This document shows positions 7,902-15,943 of a stretch of 18,212 nucleotides of DNA, piece after piece (the stretch's first letter is position 1; each line of letters starts with the position of its first letter). The translations under genes were made by a program, and so were the position numbers. This DNA comes from Nitrospirota bacterium. Its GTDB lineage: Bacteria > Nitrospirota > Thermodesulfovibrionia > Thermodesulfovibrionales > SM23-35. Where the stretch lies: the NCBI GenBank assembly GCA_029883145.1, contig JAOUJR010000004.1:1-18212 (forward strand), read 5' to 3'. The notes under the pieces were generated by a model. That model was not told the DNA's origin and did not search any database. It was given only the letters and a program-made list of their open reading frames with translations.

Positions 7902-9881
7902 CTATGCTCTTCCCTTGACAAGATCATCTACCACTGACGGATCAGCAAGGGTACTTGTATCTCCAAGGTCTTCAACCTGCCCTCTCGCAATCATTCTCAA
8001 TATCCTCCTCATTATTTTTCCACTCCTTGTTTTTGGAAGACCTGGTGCAAATTGTATTTTGTCAGGAGATGCAATCGGTCCAATGACACGCCTGATTTGA
8101 CCTACGAGCATTTTCCTGAGTTCTTCTGATGGTTGGCGTCCTTCTTTTAAGGTAACATATACATATATACCCTCACCTTTGATCTCATGAGGGAATCCAA
8201 CCACTGCTGCCTCTGCAACAGCCTCATGAGCTACAAAAGCTGATTCCAGTTCTGCGGTACCAAGCCTGTGTCCGGAAACATTAAGGACATCGTCAATCCT
8301 GCCCATAAGCCAGTAATCACCATCTTCATCAACTCTTGCACCATCACCTGTGAAGTATTTTCCTGGGAATCTTGTAAAGTAGACGTCCTTTATTCGTTTG
8401 TTTTCAGGGTCTCCATATGTCCCCCTTAAAATTCCAGGCCATGGCCTTTCAATGACAAGATACCCACCTTCGTTTACTCCTGCTGGAGTGCCATCTTCTT
8501 TTAAAATTGACGGTACAACTCCTGGAAATGGTTTAGTAGCTGAACCAGGTTTCAAGGTCATTGCACCTGGTAAGGGGGTTATCAAAATTCCACCGGTTTC
8601 CGTTTGCCACCAGGTATCAACTACAGGGAGTTTTCCTTTCCCTACATGTGTGTGGTACCACATCCATGCCTCTGGATTTATTGGCTCTCCAACAGTACCA
8701 AGCAATCTCAGTGAGGATAGGTCATGTTTTTTAACCCATTCCGGACCCTCCCTCATGAGTGCTCGTATCGCTGTAGGAGCTGTATAAAAAATGGTAATCC
8801 CATATTTGTCTACAATATCCCAGAATCTTCCAGGAGTCGGATATGTGGGTATTCCCTCAAACATAAGGCTTGTTGCACCACAACTCAATGGTCCATAAAC
8901 AATATAGGTATGGCCTGTAACCCATCCAATGTCTGCAGTGCAGAAATGAATGTCCTCATCACGATAGTCAAATATCCATTTAAAGGTAAGATTTGAGTAG
9001 ACTAAATATCCTCCTGTTGTGTGGAGGACTCCCTTTGGCTTTCCTGTAGAGCCTGAGGTATAAAGGATAAATAGTGGATCCTCTGCATCCATCCATTCTG
9101 GTTCACAATAGGCAGAGATATCAGGGTCTTCCATTTCATCATGCCACCATACATCTCTTTCAGGCTCCAAATCGACATCATACAGCCTTCTTTCCATTCT
9201 CACTACTATCATTCTTTCTACCGAAGGGCATTCCTGAAGAGCGATATCGGCATTTGCCTTTAGAGAAACAATTCTTCCTCCCCTTATACCTTTTTCTGCA
9301 GTAATAACAAGTTTTGAGTTACAATCCTGGATTCTTTCCTTAAGTGCCTGTGCACTGAATCCACCAAAAACAACGCTGTGAATTGCCCCAATCCTTGCAC
9401 ATGCGAGCATGGCAATTGGAAGTTCTGGTCTCATGGGGAGATATATTGTTACCCTGTCACCCTTTTTGATTCCGTTTTTCTTTAGTACATTTGCAAACTT
9501 ATTGACTTCGTAATAGAGTTGCTGATAGGTATAAGTAACGTAGCGACCATCGTCTCTCTCCCATAAAATGGCAGCCTTATTTCTGATGGGTGTTTTGATG
9601 AATCTGTCCAGGCAGTTATATGACACATTAAGCTTTCCACCAATAAACCACTTAATTTCTGGTTTTTCAAAATTCCATTCAGATACCTTATCCCATTTCT
9701 TATACCATGTTATGTAATTCTCTGCTACTTCAGCCCAGAAACCATCCGGATCTTCAACAGACTTCTTATAGTGTCTTTCGTATTCTCCCATATTCTTGAT
9801 AATCGCCTTTTCACTGAAATCCTTTGATGGTGGAAATGTCCTTTTTTCCTCTAATAATACTTTAATGCTGTCTTGTGACAT
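7902..9881 (-). CDS. acs: Acetyl-CoA synthetase, AMP-forming
   Basis: This enzyme converts acetate, ATP and CoA to acetyl-CoA, AMP and diphosphate through an acetyl-adenylate. Its 659 residues match the usual 640-660 of the family. Visible motifs are the P-loop [10 protein letters not shown] (275-284), the WWQTETGG adenylation motif, the YFTGDGA and [13 protein letters not shown] hinge motifs, and the C-terminal [11 protein letters not shown]. The catalytic lysine in that last motif is K622, equivalent to E. coli K609, the residue acetylated by Pat and restored by sirtuin deacetylases. The N-terminal domain has the expected [16 protein letters not shown]. The start ATG at 9881 is preceded by GAGGAGGG. 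A TATAAT lies on the minus strand at 9913-9918 but without a clear -35. The gene follows the OFA transporter after 87 bases on the same strand and ends in a strong terminator. Acs usually scavenges low acetate; in some anaerobes it also supports acetate oxidation. Identity is firm. Confidence 0.97.
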   Translation of the reverse strand: MSQDSIKVLLEEKRTFPPSKDFSEKAIIKNMGEYERHYKKSVEDPDGFWAEVAENYITWYKKWDKVSEWNFEKPEIKWFIGGKLNVSYNCLDRFIKTPIRNKAAILWERDDGRYVTYTYQQLYYEVNKFANVLKKNGIKKGDRVTIYLPMRPELPIAMLACARIGAIHSVVFGGFSAQALKERIQDCNSKLVITAEKGIRGGRIVSLKANADIALQECPSVERMIVVRMERRLYDVDLEPERDVWWHDEMEDPDISAYCEPEWMDAEDPLFILYTSGSTGKPKGVLHTTGGYLVYSNLTFKWIFDYRDEDIHFCTADIGWVTGHTYIVYGPLSCGATSLMFEGIPTYPTPGRFWDIVDKYGITIFYTAPTAIRALMREGPEWVKKHDLSSLRLLGTVGEPINPEAWMWYHTHVGKGKLPVVDTWWQTETGGILITPLPGAMTLKPGSATKPFPGVVPSILKEDGTPAGVNEGGYLVIERPWPGILRGTYGDPENKRIKDVYFTRFPGKYFTGDGARVDEDGDYWLMGRIDDVLNVSGHRLGTAELESAFVAHEAVAEAAVVGFPHEIKGEGIYVYVTLKEGRQPSEELRKMLVGQIRRVIGPIASPDKIQFAPGLPKTRSGKIMRRILRMIARGQVEDLGDTSTLADPSVVDDLVKGRA

Positions 9882-9968
9882 TTGTTATCCCTCCTCACAG
9901 TGAACTTTTACTATTATATAATAATCAATCATATTACTCTGCACCAACGAAGAATTTTCCTATGCTTT

Positions 9969-11249
9969 CTATTTCGGTCTCTTAGTAATCCGAACGAGAA
10001 CAACAGCGACAATCAGTATTAAGCCTGAAATATAAAATGCCCAATCCAGGCTTCCAGTGATGTCTTTAATGGTGCCGGCTAATCTCGCCATGAAAAAGGC
10101 TAAACCCCAGCCAAGGAATACCAACCCATAGTTCAAGCCAAGGTTCTTGGTTCCAAAGAAGTCTGCAGTGAAGGCAGGTAAAAGTGCCAGCCCACCGCCA
10201 TACTGCCAGTAAGCAATGCCTATTGCTAAGAACAGGAAGAAAACGCTTTTTGAAGCTATTATAGAAGGCATTGCGAAGAGACATAGGGCAGAAATGAAAC
10301 AGTTAAGGGTATATGCATTAGCCCGACCAATTTTATCAGAATAGAGGCCAGTGCCTACACGTCCTGTTGCGTTGATCAAACCACCATAAGAGGCTAAAAT
10401 CCAGGCATTAGCTGCTAAGAAAGGAATCCCATGAGCAGTTTCTGCAAGTATTTTTGCAGCATTCGCAATAATCATAAGACCTGACTGAGTGGAGCCGATG
10501 AACAGAACAACCAGGGCATAATATTGCCAGGTTTTCAACATTTCAGTTGCTGTCCAATCATGTGAAGTCATCGCAGGTTTCTTTGAAGATGCCGCATTTA
10601 CGGATACACCAGGGGGCACATAGCCAGCTGGTGGCCAAGACAGAAGCTGGCCTGCTATAATGACCACAACAGCAAAAAATATTCCCAAACTAATGAAGCT
10701 TCCGGAAATGCCATATTGGTCAATAAGATATTGTGCTAACGGAGAGATATAGATGGCTGCTCCTCCATAGCCACCTACTACCAAACCAGCAATCAGGCCC
10801 CGCTTATGTGGGCCAAACCATTTTAAAGCAGCTGGTGTGGGTGCAGCATAACCAATACCCATGCCTATTCCACCAAGTATTCCGAAACCAATAATCAGGC
10901 CTGTATAGCTTTTCATTAATCCAGCAAGAATACAGCCTGCTGCAAGGAAAAGCCCACCTGTAGTAGCTCCAACTTTTGGGCCGAATTTATCCTGAATCCG
11001 CCCCCCTGCGATCATTAGTAAGGCAAAGATTATCACACAAAGGGAAAAAGGAGTAGCAGCCTGTGCGTTGGTAAGATAGGTCCAGCCTTCATTTATCCCT
11101 GTCAGAGGCTGACCTGCAATTTTTTCATTAATAAGTTCTTTAGCCCAGACGCTCCAGGCATACAAGATTCCCAAGCACAAGTTAATGGCAGTCCCTGCAA
11201 AGGTAACAACCCACGCTTTTGCTGGCACTTTAGCTACTTCTGCTGTCAT
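9969..11249 (-). CDS. OFA-family major facilitator transporter (carboxylate transporter-like)
   Basis: About 426 residues from the chosen start, with the many hydrophobic segments of a 12-helix MFS protein. Features of the oxalate/formate antiporter family are the first-helix pattern NLCLGILYAWSVW, the loop GGRIQDKFGPK after the second helix, the glycine-rich GGIGMGIGYAAPTPAALKWF with FGPHKRGLIAGL, and the cytoplasmic WPPAGYVPPG before the central linker. The frame is open upstream to 11402, but the ATG at 11249 is preferred because GAAGGAGGG lies just before it and the protein then begins right before the first helix. The substrate cannot be read from sequence. Lying 87 bases before acs on the same strand, it could import acetate or another short carboxylate for CoA activation; oxalate, formate or lactate remain possible. 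A TTGACA promoter candidate lies about 120 bases upstream. Confidence 0.88.
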   Translation of the reverse strand: MTAEVAKVPAKAWVVTFAGTAINLCLGILYAWSVWAKELINEKIAGQPLTGINEGWTYLTNAQAATPFSLCVIIFALLMIAGGRIQDKFGPKVGATTGGLFLAAGCILAGLMKSYTGLIIGFGILGGIGMGIGYAAPTPAALKWFGPHKRGLIAGLVVGGYGGAAIYISPLAQYLIDQYGISGSFISLGIFFAVVVIIAGQLLSWPPAGYVPPGVSVNAASSKKPAMTSHDWTATEMLKTWQYYALVVLFIGSTQSGLMIIANAAKILAETAHGIPFLAANAWILASYGGLINATGRVGTGLYSDKIGRANAYTLNCFISALCLFAMPSIIASKSVFFLFLAIGIAYWQYGGGLALLPAFTADFFGTKNLGLNYGLVFLGWGLAFFMARLAGTIKDITGSLDWAFYISGLILIVAVVLVRITKRPK

Positions 11250-11373
11250 TTTTCCCTCCTTCAAAGTTACTACCCATGCATATAAAATTTGAACTTTGTT
11301 CCAGACACCCTTATCTCTTTCAACTAATTCAGCTCTCTTTTTTATTTTGTTAAACAGGGCAGATAAAAACATT

Positions 11374-11402
11374 ATTTTGAAGATGAGCAAATAAAATGTC
11401 AA
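11374..11402 (-). promoter_or_regulatory. Candidate sigma-70 promoter for the OFA transporter (and acs)
   Basis: On the minus strand a perfect TTGACA (11397-11402) is followed after 17 bases by CAAAAT (11374-11379), a 4-of-6 match to the -10 consensus. Transcription would start near 11367 and give a leader of roughly 118 bases before the ATG at 11249, long enough for leader control, although no riboswitch or attenuator was recognised. The AT-rich (ATT)5 run directly upstream could act as an UP element. Confidence 0.4.
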
Positions 11403-11406
11403 CCTA

Positions 11407-11421
11407 AATAATAATAATAAT
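11407..11421. repeat. (AAT)5 trinucleotide repeat
   Basis: Five perfect AAT units lie between the two divergent promoter candidates, four bases beyond the -35 hexamer of the minus-strand promoter. Confidence 0.9.
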
Positions 11422-11473
11422 GGGGCAGATAATTTTTAAACAATTTAAAATCCTTCACATTGTTATCGTTTCC

Positions 11474-11502
11474 TTGACAAAGATACTCATCTCAGATAAA
11501 TT
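11474..11502 (+). promoter_or_regulatory. Candidate sigma-70 promoter for the OsmC-pgpA-thpR-recA gene run
   Basis: A perfect TTGACA (11474-11479) with a 17-base spacer to TAAATT (11497-11502), a 4-of-6 -10 match; overlapping GATAAA (11495-11500) is an alternative. The predicted start near 11509 leaves about 19 bases before the ATG at 11528, with the ribosome site between. No LexA-type operator was recognised here. Confidence 0.5.
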
Positions 11503-11527
11503 AACTAAAACTTTACAGGGGGTTACA

Positions 11528-11947
11528 ATGACAAACGCCATAGTTACCTATGTACAGGGGCTCCAGTTTGTAGGAGAGTCATCATCAGGACATGCAATAG
11601 TCATGGATGGTGACCCTGAAGTCGGTGGACATGATACAGGCCTTAGGCCAATGGAATTACTCCTCGTGGGGTTAGGCGGATGTTCGGGGATGGATGTTAT
11701 TTCGATTCTTAAAAAGAAGAAACAGGACGTGACAGGCCTTAAAATGAATCTCAAAGGACAGAAGTCAGAGAATCATCCCAGAAAATTTAATGATATATTC
11801 ATAGAGTTTATTGTGAGTGGCAGGAATATATCTGAAGAAGCGGTAAAAAGAGCGGTTGAGCTCTCAATGAACAAGTACTGTTCTGTTAAAGCCACGCTCG
11901 AAGGGAGTGCTACAATAAGTTTTCATTACAAATTAATTCAAGAATAA
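11528..11947 (+). CDS. OsmC family protein (YhfA-like)
   Basis: A 139-residue protein of the OsmC/Ohr fold. It has the two redox-active cysteines expected of the family: C52 in GLGGCSGMD at the start of the central helix and C118 in NKYCSVKATL near the end. The stretch LRPMELLLVGLGGC is typical of the YhfA-like OsmC branch. OsmC and Ohr members reduce organic hydroperoxides; for the YhfA branch the substrate is not established, so a peroxidase role is only likely. The ATG at 11528 is chosen over upstream starts because it follows CAGGGGGT at a good distance and the protein then begins in register with homologues. It heads the plus-strand run, with pgpA 15 bases downstream, and has its own candidate promoter. 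Confidence 0.88.
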   Translation: MTNAIVTYVQGLQFVGESSSGHAIVMDGDPEVGGHDTGLRPMELLLVGLGGCSGMDVISILKKKKQDVTGLKMNLKGQKSENHPRKFNDIFIEFIVSGRNISEEAVKRAVELSMNKYCSVKATLEGSATISFHYKLIQE

Positions 11948-11962
11948 GGCTAAACAGAACAG

Positions 11963-12406
11963 GTGTCAATCCTTAAATATGTTGCTACACTTGGTTTTAT
12001 AGGGTATATTCCTTTTGCACCCGGAACCTTCGGTACACTTACCGCGTTTATTTTTTTCATACTTTTAAGACCCTCTTCATTTATTCATCTCATTTTATTG
12101 TTTTTTGTACTACTGGTTGGCATCATATCTTCGCACCATGCTGAAAGGCTTCTCAATAGTAAGGACAGCAGGCATATCGTTATAGATGAATTTTGTGGTT
12201 ATTTCCTTTCTGTACTTTTTATTCCGTTTAGCATAAGTTATGCACTTGCAGCCTTTTTTTTATTCAGGTTTTTCGATATACTAAAACCGTTTCCAATAAA
12301 AAAAATAGAAGCTGCATTAGTCGGGGGTATTGGTGTGATGGCAGATGACATTATGGCAGCCATTTATACAAATATAATTCTTCAGATATGGATACTTGTT
12401 CATTAG
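11963..12406 (+). CDS. pgpA: Phosphatidylglycerophosphatase A
   Basis: PgpA removes the phosphate from phosphatidylglycerol phosphate to make phosphatidylglycerol in the inner membrane. The 147 residues match the family length. The PgpA motifs are IPFAPGTFGTL (16-26), the acidic HIVIDEFCG (71-79), RFFDILKPFP (102-111) and the metal-binding MADDIMAAIY (126-135), set among hydrophobic membrane segments. The start is GTG at 11963; an in-frame TAA at 11951-11953 leaves no room for a longer version. The ribosome site is weak, so translation may be coupled to the OsmC-like gene that stops 15 bases upstream. PgpA is commonly found near cinA and recA; here it is in that neighbourhood but cinA is absent. 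Confidence 0.92.
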   Translation: MSILKYVATLGFIGYIPFAPGTFGTLTAFIFFILLRPSSFIHLILLFFVLLVGIISSHHAERLLNSKDSRHIVIDEFCGYFLSVLFIPFSISYALAAFFLFRFFDILKPFPIKKIEAALVGGIGVMADDIMAAIYTNIILQIWILVH

Positions 12407-12416
12407 AAATCATACT

Positions 12417-12992
12417 ATGCACTTGAGATGCTTCATCGCAATAGAGATCACTGAAACAATAAAAAAAGATATGGGCGGGCTTATTGAAGTACTGAAAAAA
12501 TACGATGCAGACGTGAAGTGGGTTAACTCTGAAAACCTCCATCTTACACTGAAGTTTCTTGGAAATACGTCCGAGGGTATGATTCCCAAGATAATTGAAT
12601 CTCTGACTAAAATTGCATTCTTTTATAATCCGTTTTATATTACAATATATACTATGGGTATGTTTCCAAACAGAAAATATCCTAAGGTGATTTGGGCAGG
12701 AGTGGAAGGGTCAGATATGCTGAAGAAGCTCCGGGACGATATTGAAGACTCTATGTCATTAATAGGCTATCAAAAAGAAGATAAAAAATTCCATCCCCAC
12801 CTGACACTCGGAAGGGTTCGCTCTCAAAGAGGAATAGTAAACCTTATTCATGGACTTGATAACTTCACAGGAAAAGACTTCGGAAGTATAGAGGTCAGAA
12901 ATATAAAATTGATGCAGAGTGAACTCAAACCTACAGGAGCTTACTATTATTGTTTACAAGAAATACCGTTTGGAGGAAAGTATGACGAATAA
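12417..12992 (+). CDS. thpR: RNA 2',3'-cyclic phosphodiesterase (2H phosphoesterase, LigT type)
   Basis: A 191-residue 2H-superfamily enzyme with both catalytic HxT motifs: LHLTLKF (H42, T44) and HPHLTLGR (H128, T130). The beginning, RCFIAIE, is the usual ThpR N-terminus. The enzyme opens 2',3'-cyclic phosphates on RNA to 2'-phosphates and shows 2'-5' RNA ligase activity in vitro; its cellular role is thought to be RNA end processing. I chose ATG 12417 because it puts the protein in register with homologues. An in-frame TTG at 12396 would add seven residues and overlap the end of pgpA; neither start has a strong ribosome site. The 3' end overlaps recA by 11 bases, so recA translation is probably coupled to it. 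Confidence 0.92.
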   Translation: MHLRCFIAIEITETIKKDMGGLIEVLKKYDADVKWVNSENLHLTLKFLGNTSEGMIPKIIESLTKIAFFYNPFYITIYTMGMFPNRKYPKVIWAGVEGSDMLKKLRDDIEDSMSLIGYQKEDKKFHPHLTLGRVRSQRGIVNLIHGLDNFTGKDFGSIEVRNIKLMQSELKPTGAYYYCLQEIPFGGKYDE

Positions 12993-13980
12993 AGACAAGG
13001 TTAAGGCTCTCGAAATAGCTATAGCGCAGATTGAAAAGAGTTTCGGGAAAGGTGCTATTATGAGGCTTGGCGCAGAGGGTATTGCCGAGGGCCTCCAGAT
13101 AATACCTACTGGCTCAATAGCTCTCGATATTGCAACAGGGGTTGGAGGTTTTCCGAGGGGCAGGGTTGTAGAGATTTTCGGTCCTGAGTCCTCAGGGAAA
13201 ACAACCCTGGCATTAAGTGCTCTTGCACAGGCACAGAAGGGAGGCGGCAATGCAGCATTTATTGATGCTGAACATGCACTTGATGTGAATTATGCACAAA
13301 AACTCGGTGTGAAAATAGAAGACATCCTTATCTCACAGCCCGATACAGGAGAACAGGCTCTTGAGATTGCGGAGGCTCTTGTGAGGAGTGGCGCCATTGA
13401 TATTATTGCAATTGATTCGGTTGCTGCTCTTGTACCAAGGGCAGAGATAGAAGGCGAAATGGGTGATTCCCTTCCCGGGCTCCAGGCACGGCTGATGAGC
13501 CAGGCACTGAGAAAGCTTACCGCTGCGATATCAAAATCACTTACCACAGTGATATTTATTAATCAGATGAGGATGAAGATCGGTGTTATGTTCGGTAACC
13601 CAGAGACTACTACAGGGGGAACTGCATTAAAGTTCTATTCTTCTATGAGACTCGATATAAGACGGATAGATAATATTAAGGAAAATCAGGAGGTTATAGG
13701 TGGAAGGGTAAGAGTTAAGGTAGTGAAAAATAAAGTTGCCCCTCCTTTCAAACAGGCTGAGTTTGATATATATTTCAATGAAGGGATTTCGAGATTTGGA
13801 GAAATTGTTGACCTCGGAACTGAGAAAGGCATTATCGAAAAATCAGGAGCGTGGTATAGTTACGGCGGTAACAGAATCGGTCAGGGGCGGGAAAATGCAA
13901 AAGAGTTCTTGAGAAATAACGGTGAGGTTGCGAAAGAAATTGAAAAAAAGATTATTGATTTATATAACCTAAGGAGATAA
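12982..13980 (+). CDS. recA: Recombinase RecA
   Basis: RecA forms ATP-dependent filaments on single-stranded DNA for homologous recombination and triggers LexA self-cleavage. The 332 residues carry the full core: Walker [10 protein letters not shown] (67-75), catalytic E97 in FIDAEHALD, Walker [11 protein letters not shown] (141-150), loop L1 [10 protein letters not shown] (156-165) and loop L2 [20 protein letters not shown] (194-213). The protein is slightly short and ends in IDLYNLRR, lacking the acidic C-terminal tail that restrains E. coli RecA. The ATG at 12982 has GGAGGAAAG immediately upstream; an in-frame start at 12919 would only add thpR-derived sequence. No SOS box was recognised next to the gene. 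The pilT start follows two bases after the stop. Confidence 0.98.
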   Translation: MTNKDKVKALEIAIAQIEKSFGKGAIMRLGAEGIAEGLQIIPTGSIALDIATGVGGFPRGRVVEIFGPESSGKTTLALSALAQAQKGGGNAAFIDAEHALDVNYAQKLGVKIEDILISQPDTGEQALEIAEALVRSGAIDIIAIDSVAALVPRAEIEGEMGDSLPGLQARLMSQALRKLTAAISKSLTTVIFINQMRMKIGVMFGNPETTTGGTALKFYSSMRLDIRRIDNIKENQEVIGGRVRVKVVKNKVAPPFKQAEFDIYFNEGISRFGEIVDLGTEKGIIEKSGAWYSYGGNRIGQGRENAKEFLRNNGEVAKEIEKKIIDLYNLRR

Positions 13981-13982
13981 TT

Positions 13983-15125
13983 ATGGAAATTAATGAGCTT
14001 TTAAAAAAGGCGCGATCCTTAGATGCCTCAGACCTTCATATCAAGGTCGGTTCTCCGCCGATACTGAGGATTTATGGAGAGCTTACCCCGATATCATCGG
14101 AGAAAAGAGTAAGCGAAGAAGACGCATTAACTATCGCTCTTTCTGTGATGTCACCAGGACAGAAGGAGATATTCAAAAAGAAGAATGATATAGATCTTGC
14201 TTATAGTGTTCCTGGACTTGGAAGATTCAGATGTAATGCATTCGTACAGAGGGGGACAGTAGGAATTGTCTTTAGAGTTATCCCTACGAGAATTCCCTCA
14301 ATGGAAGAATTACTTCTCCCTGAAGTCATTAAGAAGCTTTCTTTGGAACAAATGGGCTTAATCCTTGTTACAGGGACAACCGGGAGCGGAAAAACAACAA
14401 CCCTTGCTTCAATGATAGACCTCATCAACAATAACAGAACAGAACACGTCGTGACTATTGAAGACCCGATAGAATATCTCCACAGAGATAAAAAAAGTAT
14501 CATTAACCAGAGAGAGATAGGAAGTGATACAGAGTCCTTCAGTAAGGCATTGAGACAGGCCCTCAGGCAAGACCCTGATGTAATACTCGTGGGAGAGATG
14601 CGTGATTTTGAGACTATACAAACAGCACTGGTCGCAGCTGAGACAGGGCATCTTGTCTTGAGTACTTTACATACAATAGATGCAGTAGAGACAATCAACA
14701 GAATTATCTCTGTATTTCCTCCATATCAGCATAAACAGGTGAGGATACAACTTGCATCGGTACTGAAAGGTATTATATCCATGAGGCTTGTCCCGAGGGC
14801 AGACGGGAAAGGCAGGGTTCCCGCAGTTGAGGTTCTTGTAGCCACAGTCACAATAAAAGATTGCATCCTTGATCCGGATAAAACTAAATTAGTCCATGAT
14901 GCAATTGCTCAGGGAGCAATACATTATGGGATGCAAACTTTTGACCAGTCTCTCTTTAACCTTTTCAAATCAGGGCTTATCACCTATGAAGAAGCACTGA
15001 GAAGAGCAACAAATCCAGATGATTTTGCACTGAGAGTAAAAGGAGTGCAGGCCACAAGCGACCTCACATTTATTGATAAACCTACAGATAAGGAAAAGAT
15101 GGACATTGAAAGGTTTGGACGATAA
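13983..15125 (+). CDS. pilT: Type IV pilus retraction ATPase PilT
   Basis: A 380-residue hexameric secretion-type ATPase that powers pilus retraction (twitching, DNA uptake, surface sensing) at the inner-membrane base of the pilus. Motifs in order: N-terminal DASDLHIKVG (14-23), Walker A GTTGSGKTTT (131-140), Asp box VTIEDPIEYLH (157-167), Walker B ILVGEMRD (201-208) and His box TGHLVLSTLH (221-230). The C-terminal domain has MQTFDQSL and GLITYEEAL, as in PilT. The length is slightly above the usual 345-370, with a charged tail ending KEKMDIERFGR. AAGGAGATAATT precedes the ATG, two bases after the recA stop, so the pair is probably co-transcribed. No other pilus gene is in the window. PilU-like paralogues are an alternative name, but the family is clear. 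Confidence 0.94.
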   Translation: MEINELLKKARSLDASDLHIKVGSPPILRIYGELTPISSEKRVSEEDALTIALSVMSPGQKEIFKKKNDIDLAYSVPGLGRFRCNAFVQRGTVGIVFRVIPTRIPSMEELLLPEVIKKLSLEQMGLILVTGTTGSGKTTTLASMIDLINNNRTEHVVTIEDPIEYLHRDKKSIINQREIGSDTESFSKALRQALRQDPDVILVGEMRDFETIQTALVAAETGHLVLSTLHTIDAVETINRIISVFPPYQHKQVRIQLASVLKGIISMRLVPRADGKGRVPAVEVLVATVTIKDCILDPDKTKLVHDAIAQGAIHYGMQTFDQSLFNLFKSGLITYEEALRRATNPDDFALRVKGVQATSDLTFIDKPTDKEKMDIERFGR

Positions 15126-15600
15126 GGATACAGATATCATCAACGTCCATAAGTCAAGGCAATATGCCTTGAAACTCCTGAGTTACAGAGGAAGAAGCGA
15201 GAAGGAACTGGAAGAAAGACTGAGAAAAAAAGGTTTTCCTGAAACGGTGATTTTCTCTACAATACAATACCTCAGGCACAGAGGTCTCATTGATGACATG
15301 TCATTAGCTGAGTCTCTGAAAAGAGAGGCAATGTCTATAAAATTACTTGGTTATCATGGAGCAAGGAGATTTATGCTTCACAGAGGGATACCGCAACCTA
15401 TTGTTGATGTCGTTCTCAATTTATATGAAAAAGAAGACATTGAAAATGCCCAAAAACTTGTGGATAAAAAATTAAGCAGATTAGAAACATATCCATCTGA
15501 AAAAGTAAGAAGAAGAATATATAATCTTCTTCTCAGGAAAGGGTATTCTTATGAGACAATAAAAAAAATAATGCCCTACAAAAACTTCAAGGAGGATTGA
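15106..15600 (+). CDS. recX: Regulatory protein RecX
   Basis: RecX caps or destabilises RecA filaments and limits recombination. The protein shows the RecX three-helix repeat pattern: ALKLLSYRGRSEKELEERL near the N-terminus, VIFSTIQYLRHRGLIDD, then HGARRFMLHRGIPQPIVD and the C-terminal RRRIYNLLLRKGYSYETIK. The start is uncertain: no ATG or GTG is available in the right place. TTG 15106, preceded by AAGGAAAAGA, gives 164 residues; TTG 15115 and TTG 15073 are alternatives. All overlap the end of pilT, so translation is probably coupled. In many bacteria recX follows recA directly; here pilT lies between them. Confidence 0.88.
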   Translation: MKGLDDKDTDIINVHKSRQYALKLLSYRGRSEKELEERLRKKGFPETVIFSTIQYLRHRGLIDDMSLAESLKREAMSIKLLGYHGARRFMLHRGIPQPIVDVVLNLYEKEDIENAQKLVDKKLSRLETYPSEKVRRRIYNLLLRKGYSYETIKKIMPYKNFKED

Positions 15601-15602
15601 AA

Positions 15603-15914
15603 ATGAAAAAAGCTGTTATTTTCATCATAACGTTGATATTCCTTTCACAGGTAGGCTGTACAAAATCTATACGCTATTCAGAAGAAGAGATTAAAGGGTT
15701 TTCCCCTGCTATCCAGGAAAATATAAAACAGGGTGAAGTTGCGCTTGGTATGACCCCTCAACATGTGCGGTACGCATGGGGAGCTCCTGATTCCTTAAAG
15801 ATTCTCGAACCATTCGAAGGGAAGACAAGAGAAGAATGGATTTACTCCACAATAGGTGTGGTTGAGACAAAACTTCTTCTATTTTACGACGGCAAACTTA
15901 TGTATATAAAATAA
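15603..15914 (+). CDS. Small SmpA/OmlA (BamE)-like lipoprotein
   Basis: A 103-residue protein with a basic N-terminus, a hydrophobic stretch (4-18) and C19 in SQVGC, which reads as a lipoprotein signal, although the -3 residue is Gln where Leu is usual. The mature part has GMTPQHVRYAWGAPD (49-63), matching the conserved helix-turn of the SmpA/OmlA fold shared by BamE, followed by beta strands (EEWIYS, KLLLFYDGKLMYI). BamE is a small subunit of the outer-membrane protein assembly machine. Whether this protein works in Bam is inferred from fold only; many small lipoproteins share it. The ATG at 15603 follows GGAGGA; the RecX stop lies just upstream. An in-frame TTG at 15597 would add two residues and is less likely. 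Confidence 0.72.
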   Translation: MKKAVIFIITLIFLSQVGCTKSIRYSEEEIKGFSPAIQENIKQGEVALGMTPQHVRYAWGAPDSLKILEPFEGKTREEWIYSTIGVVETKLLLFYDGKLMYIK

Positions 15915-15943
15915 TCAAGCCTTCGACCCATAGGTAACTATCA

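Noticed and set aside
11250..11402. 51-residue N-terminal extension of the OFA transporter
   Set aside because: The extension would overlap the promoter candidate and a strong ribosome site sits before the ATG at 11249; the extension does not look like an OFA N-terminus.
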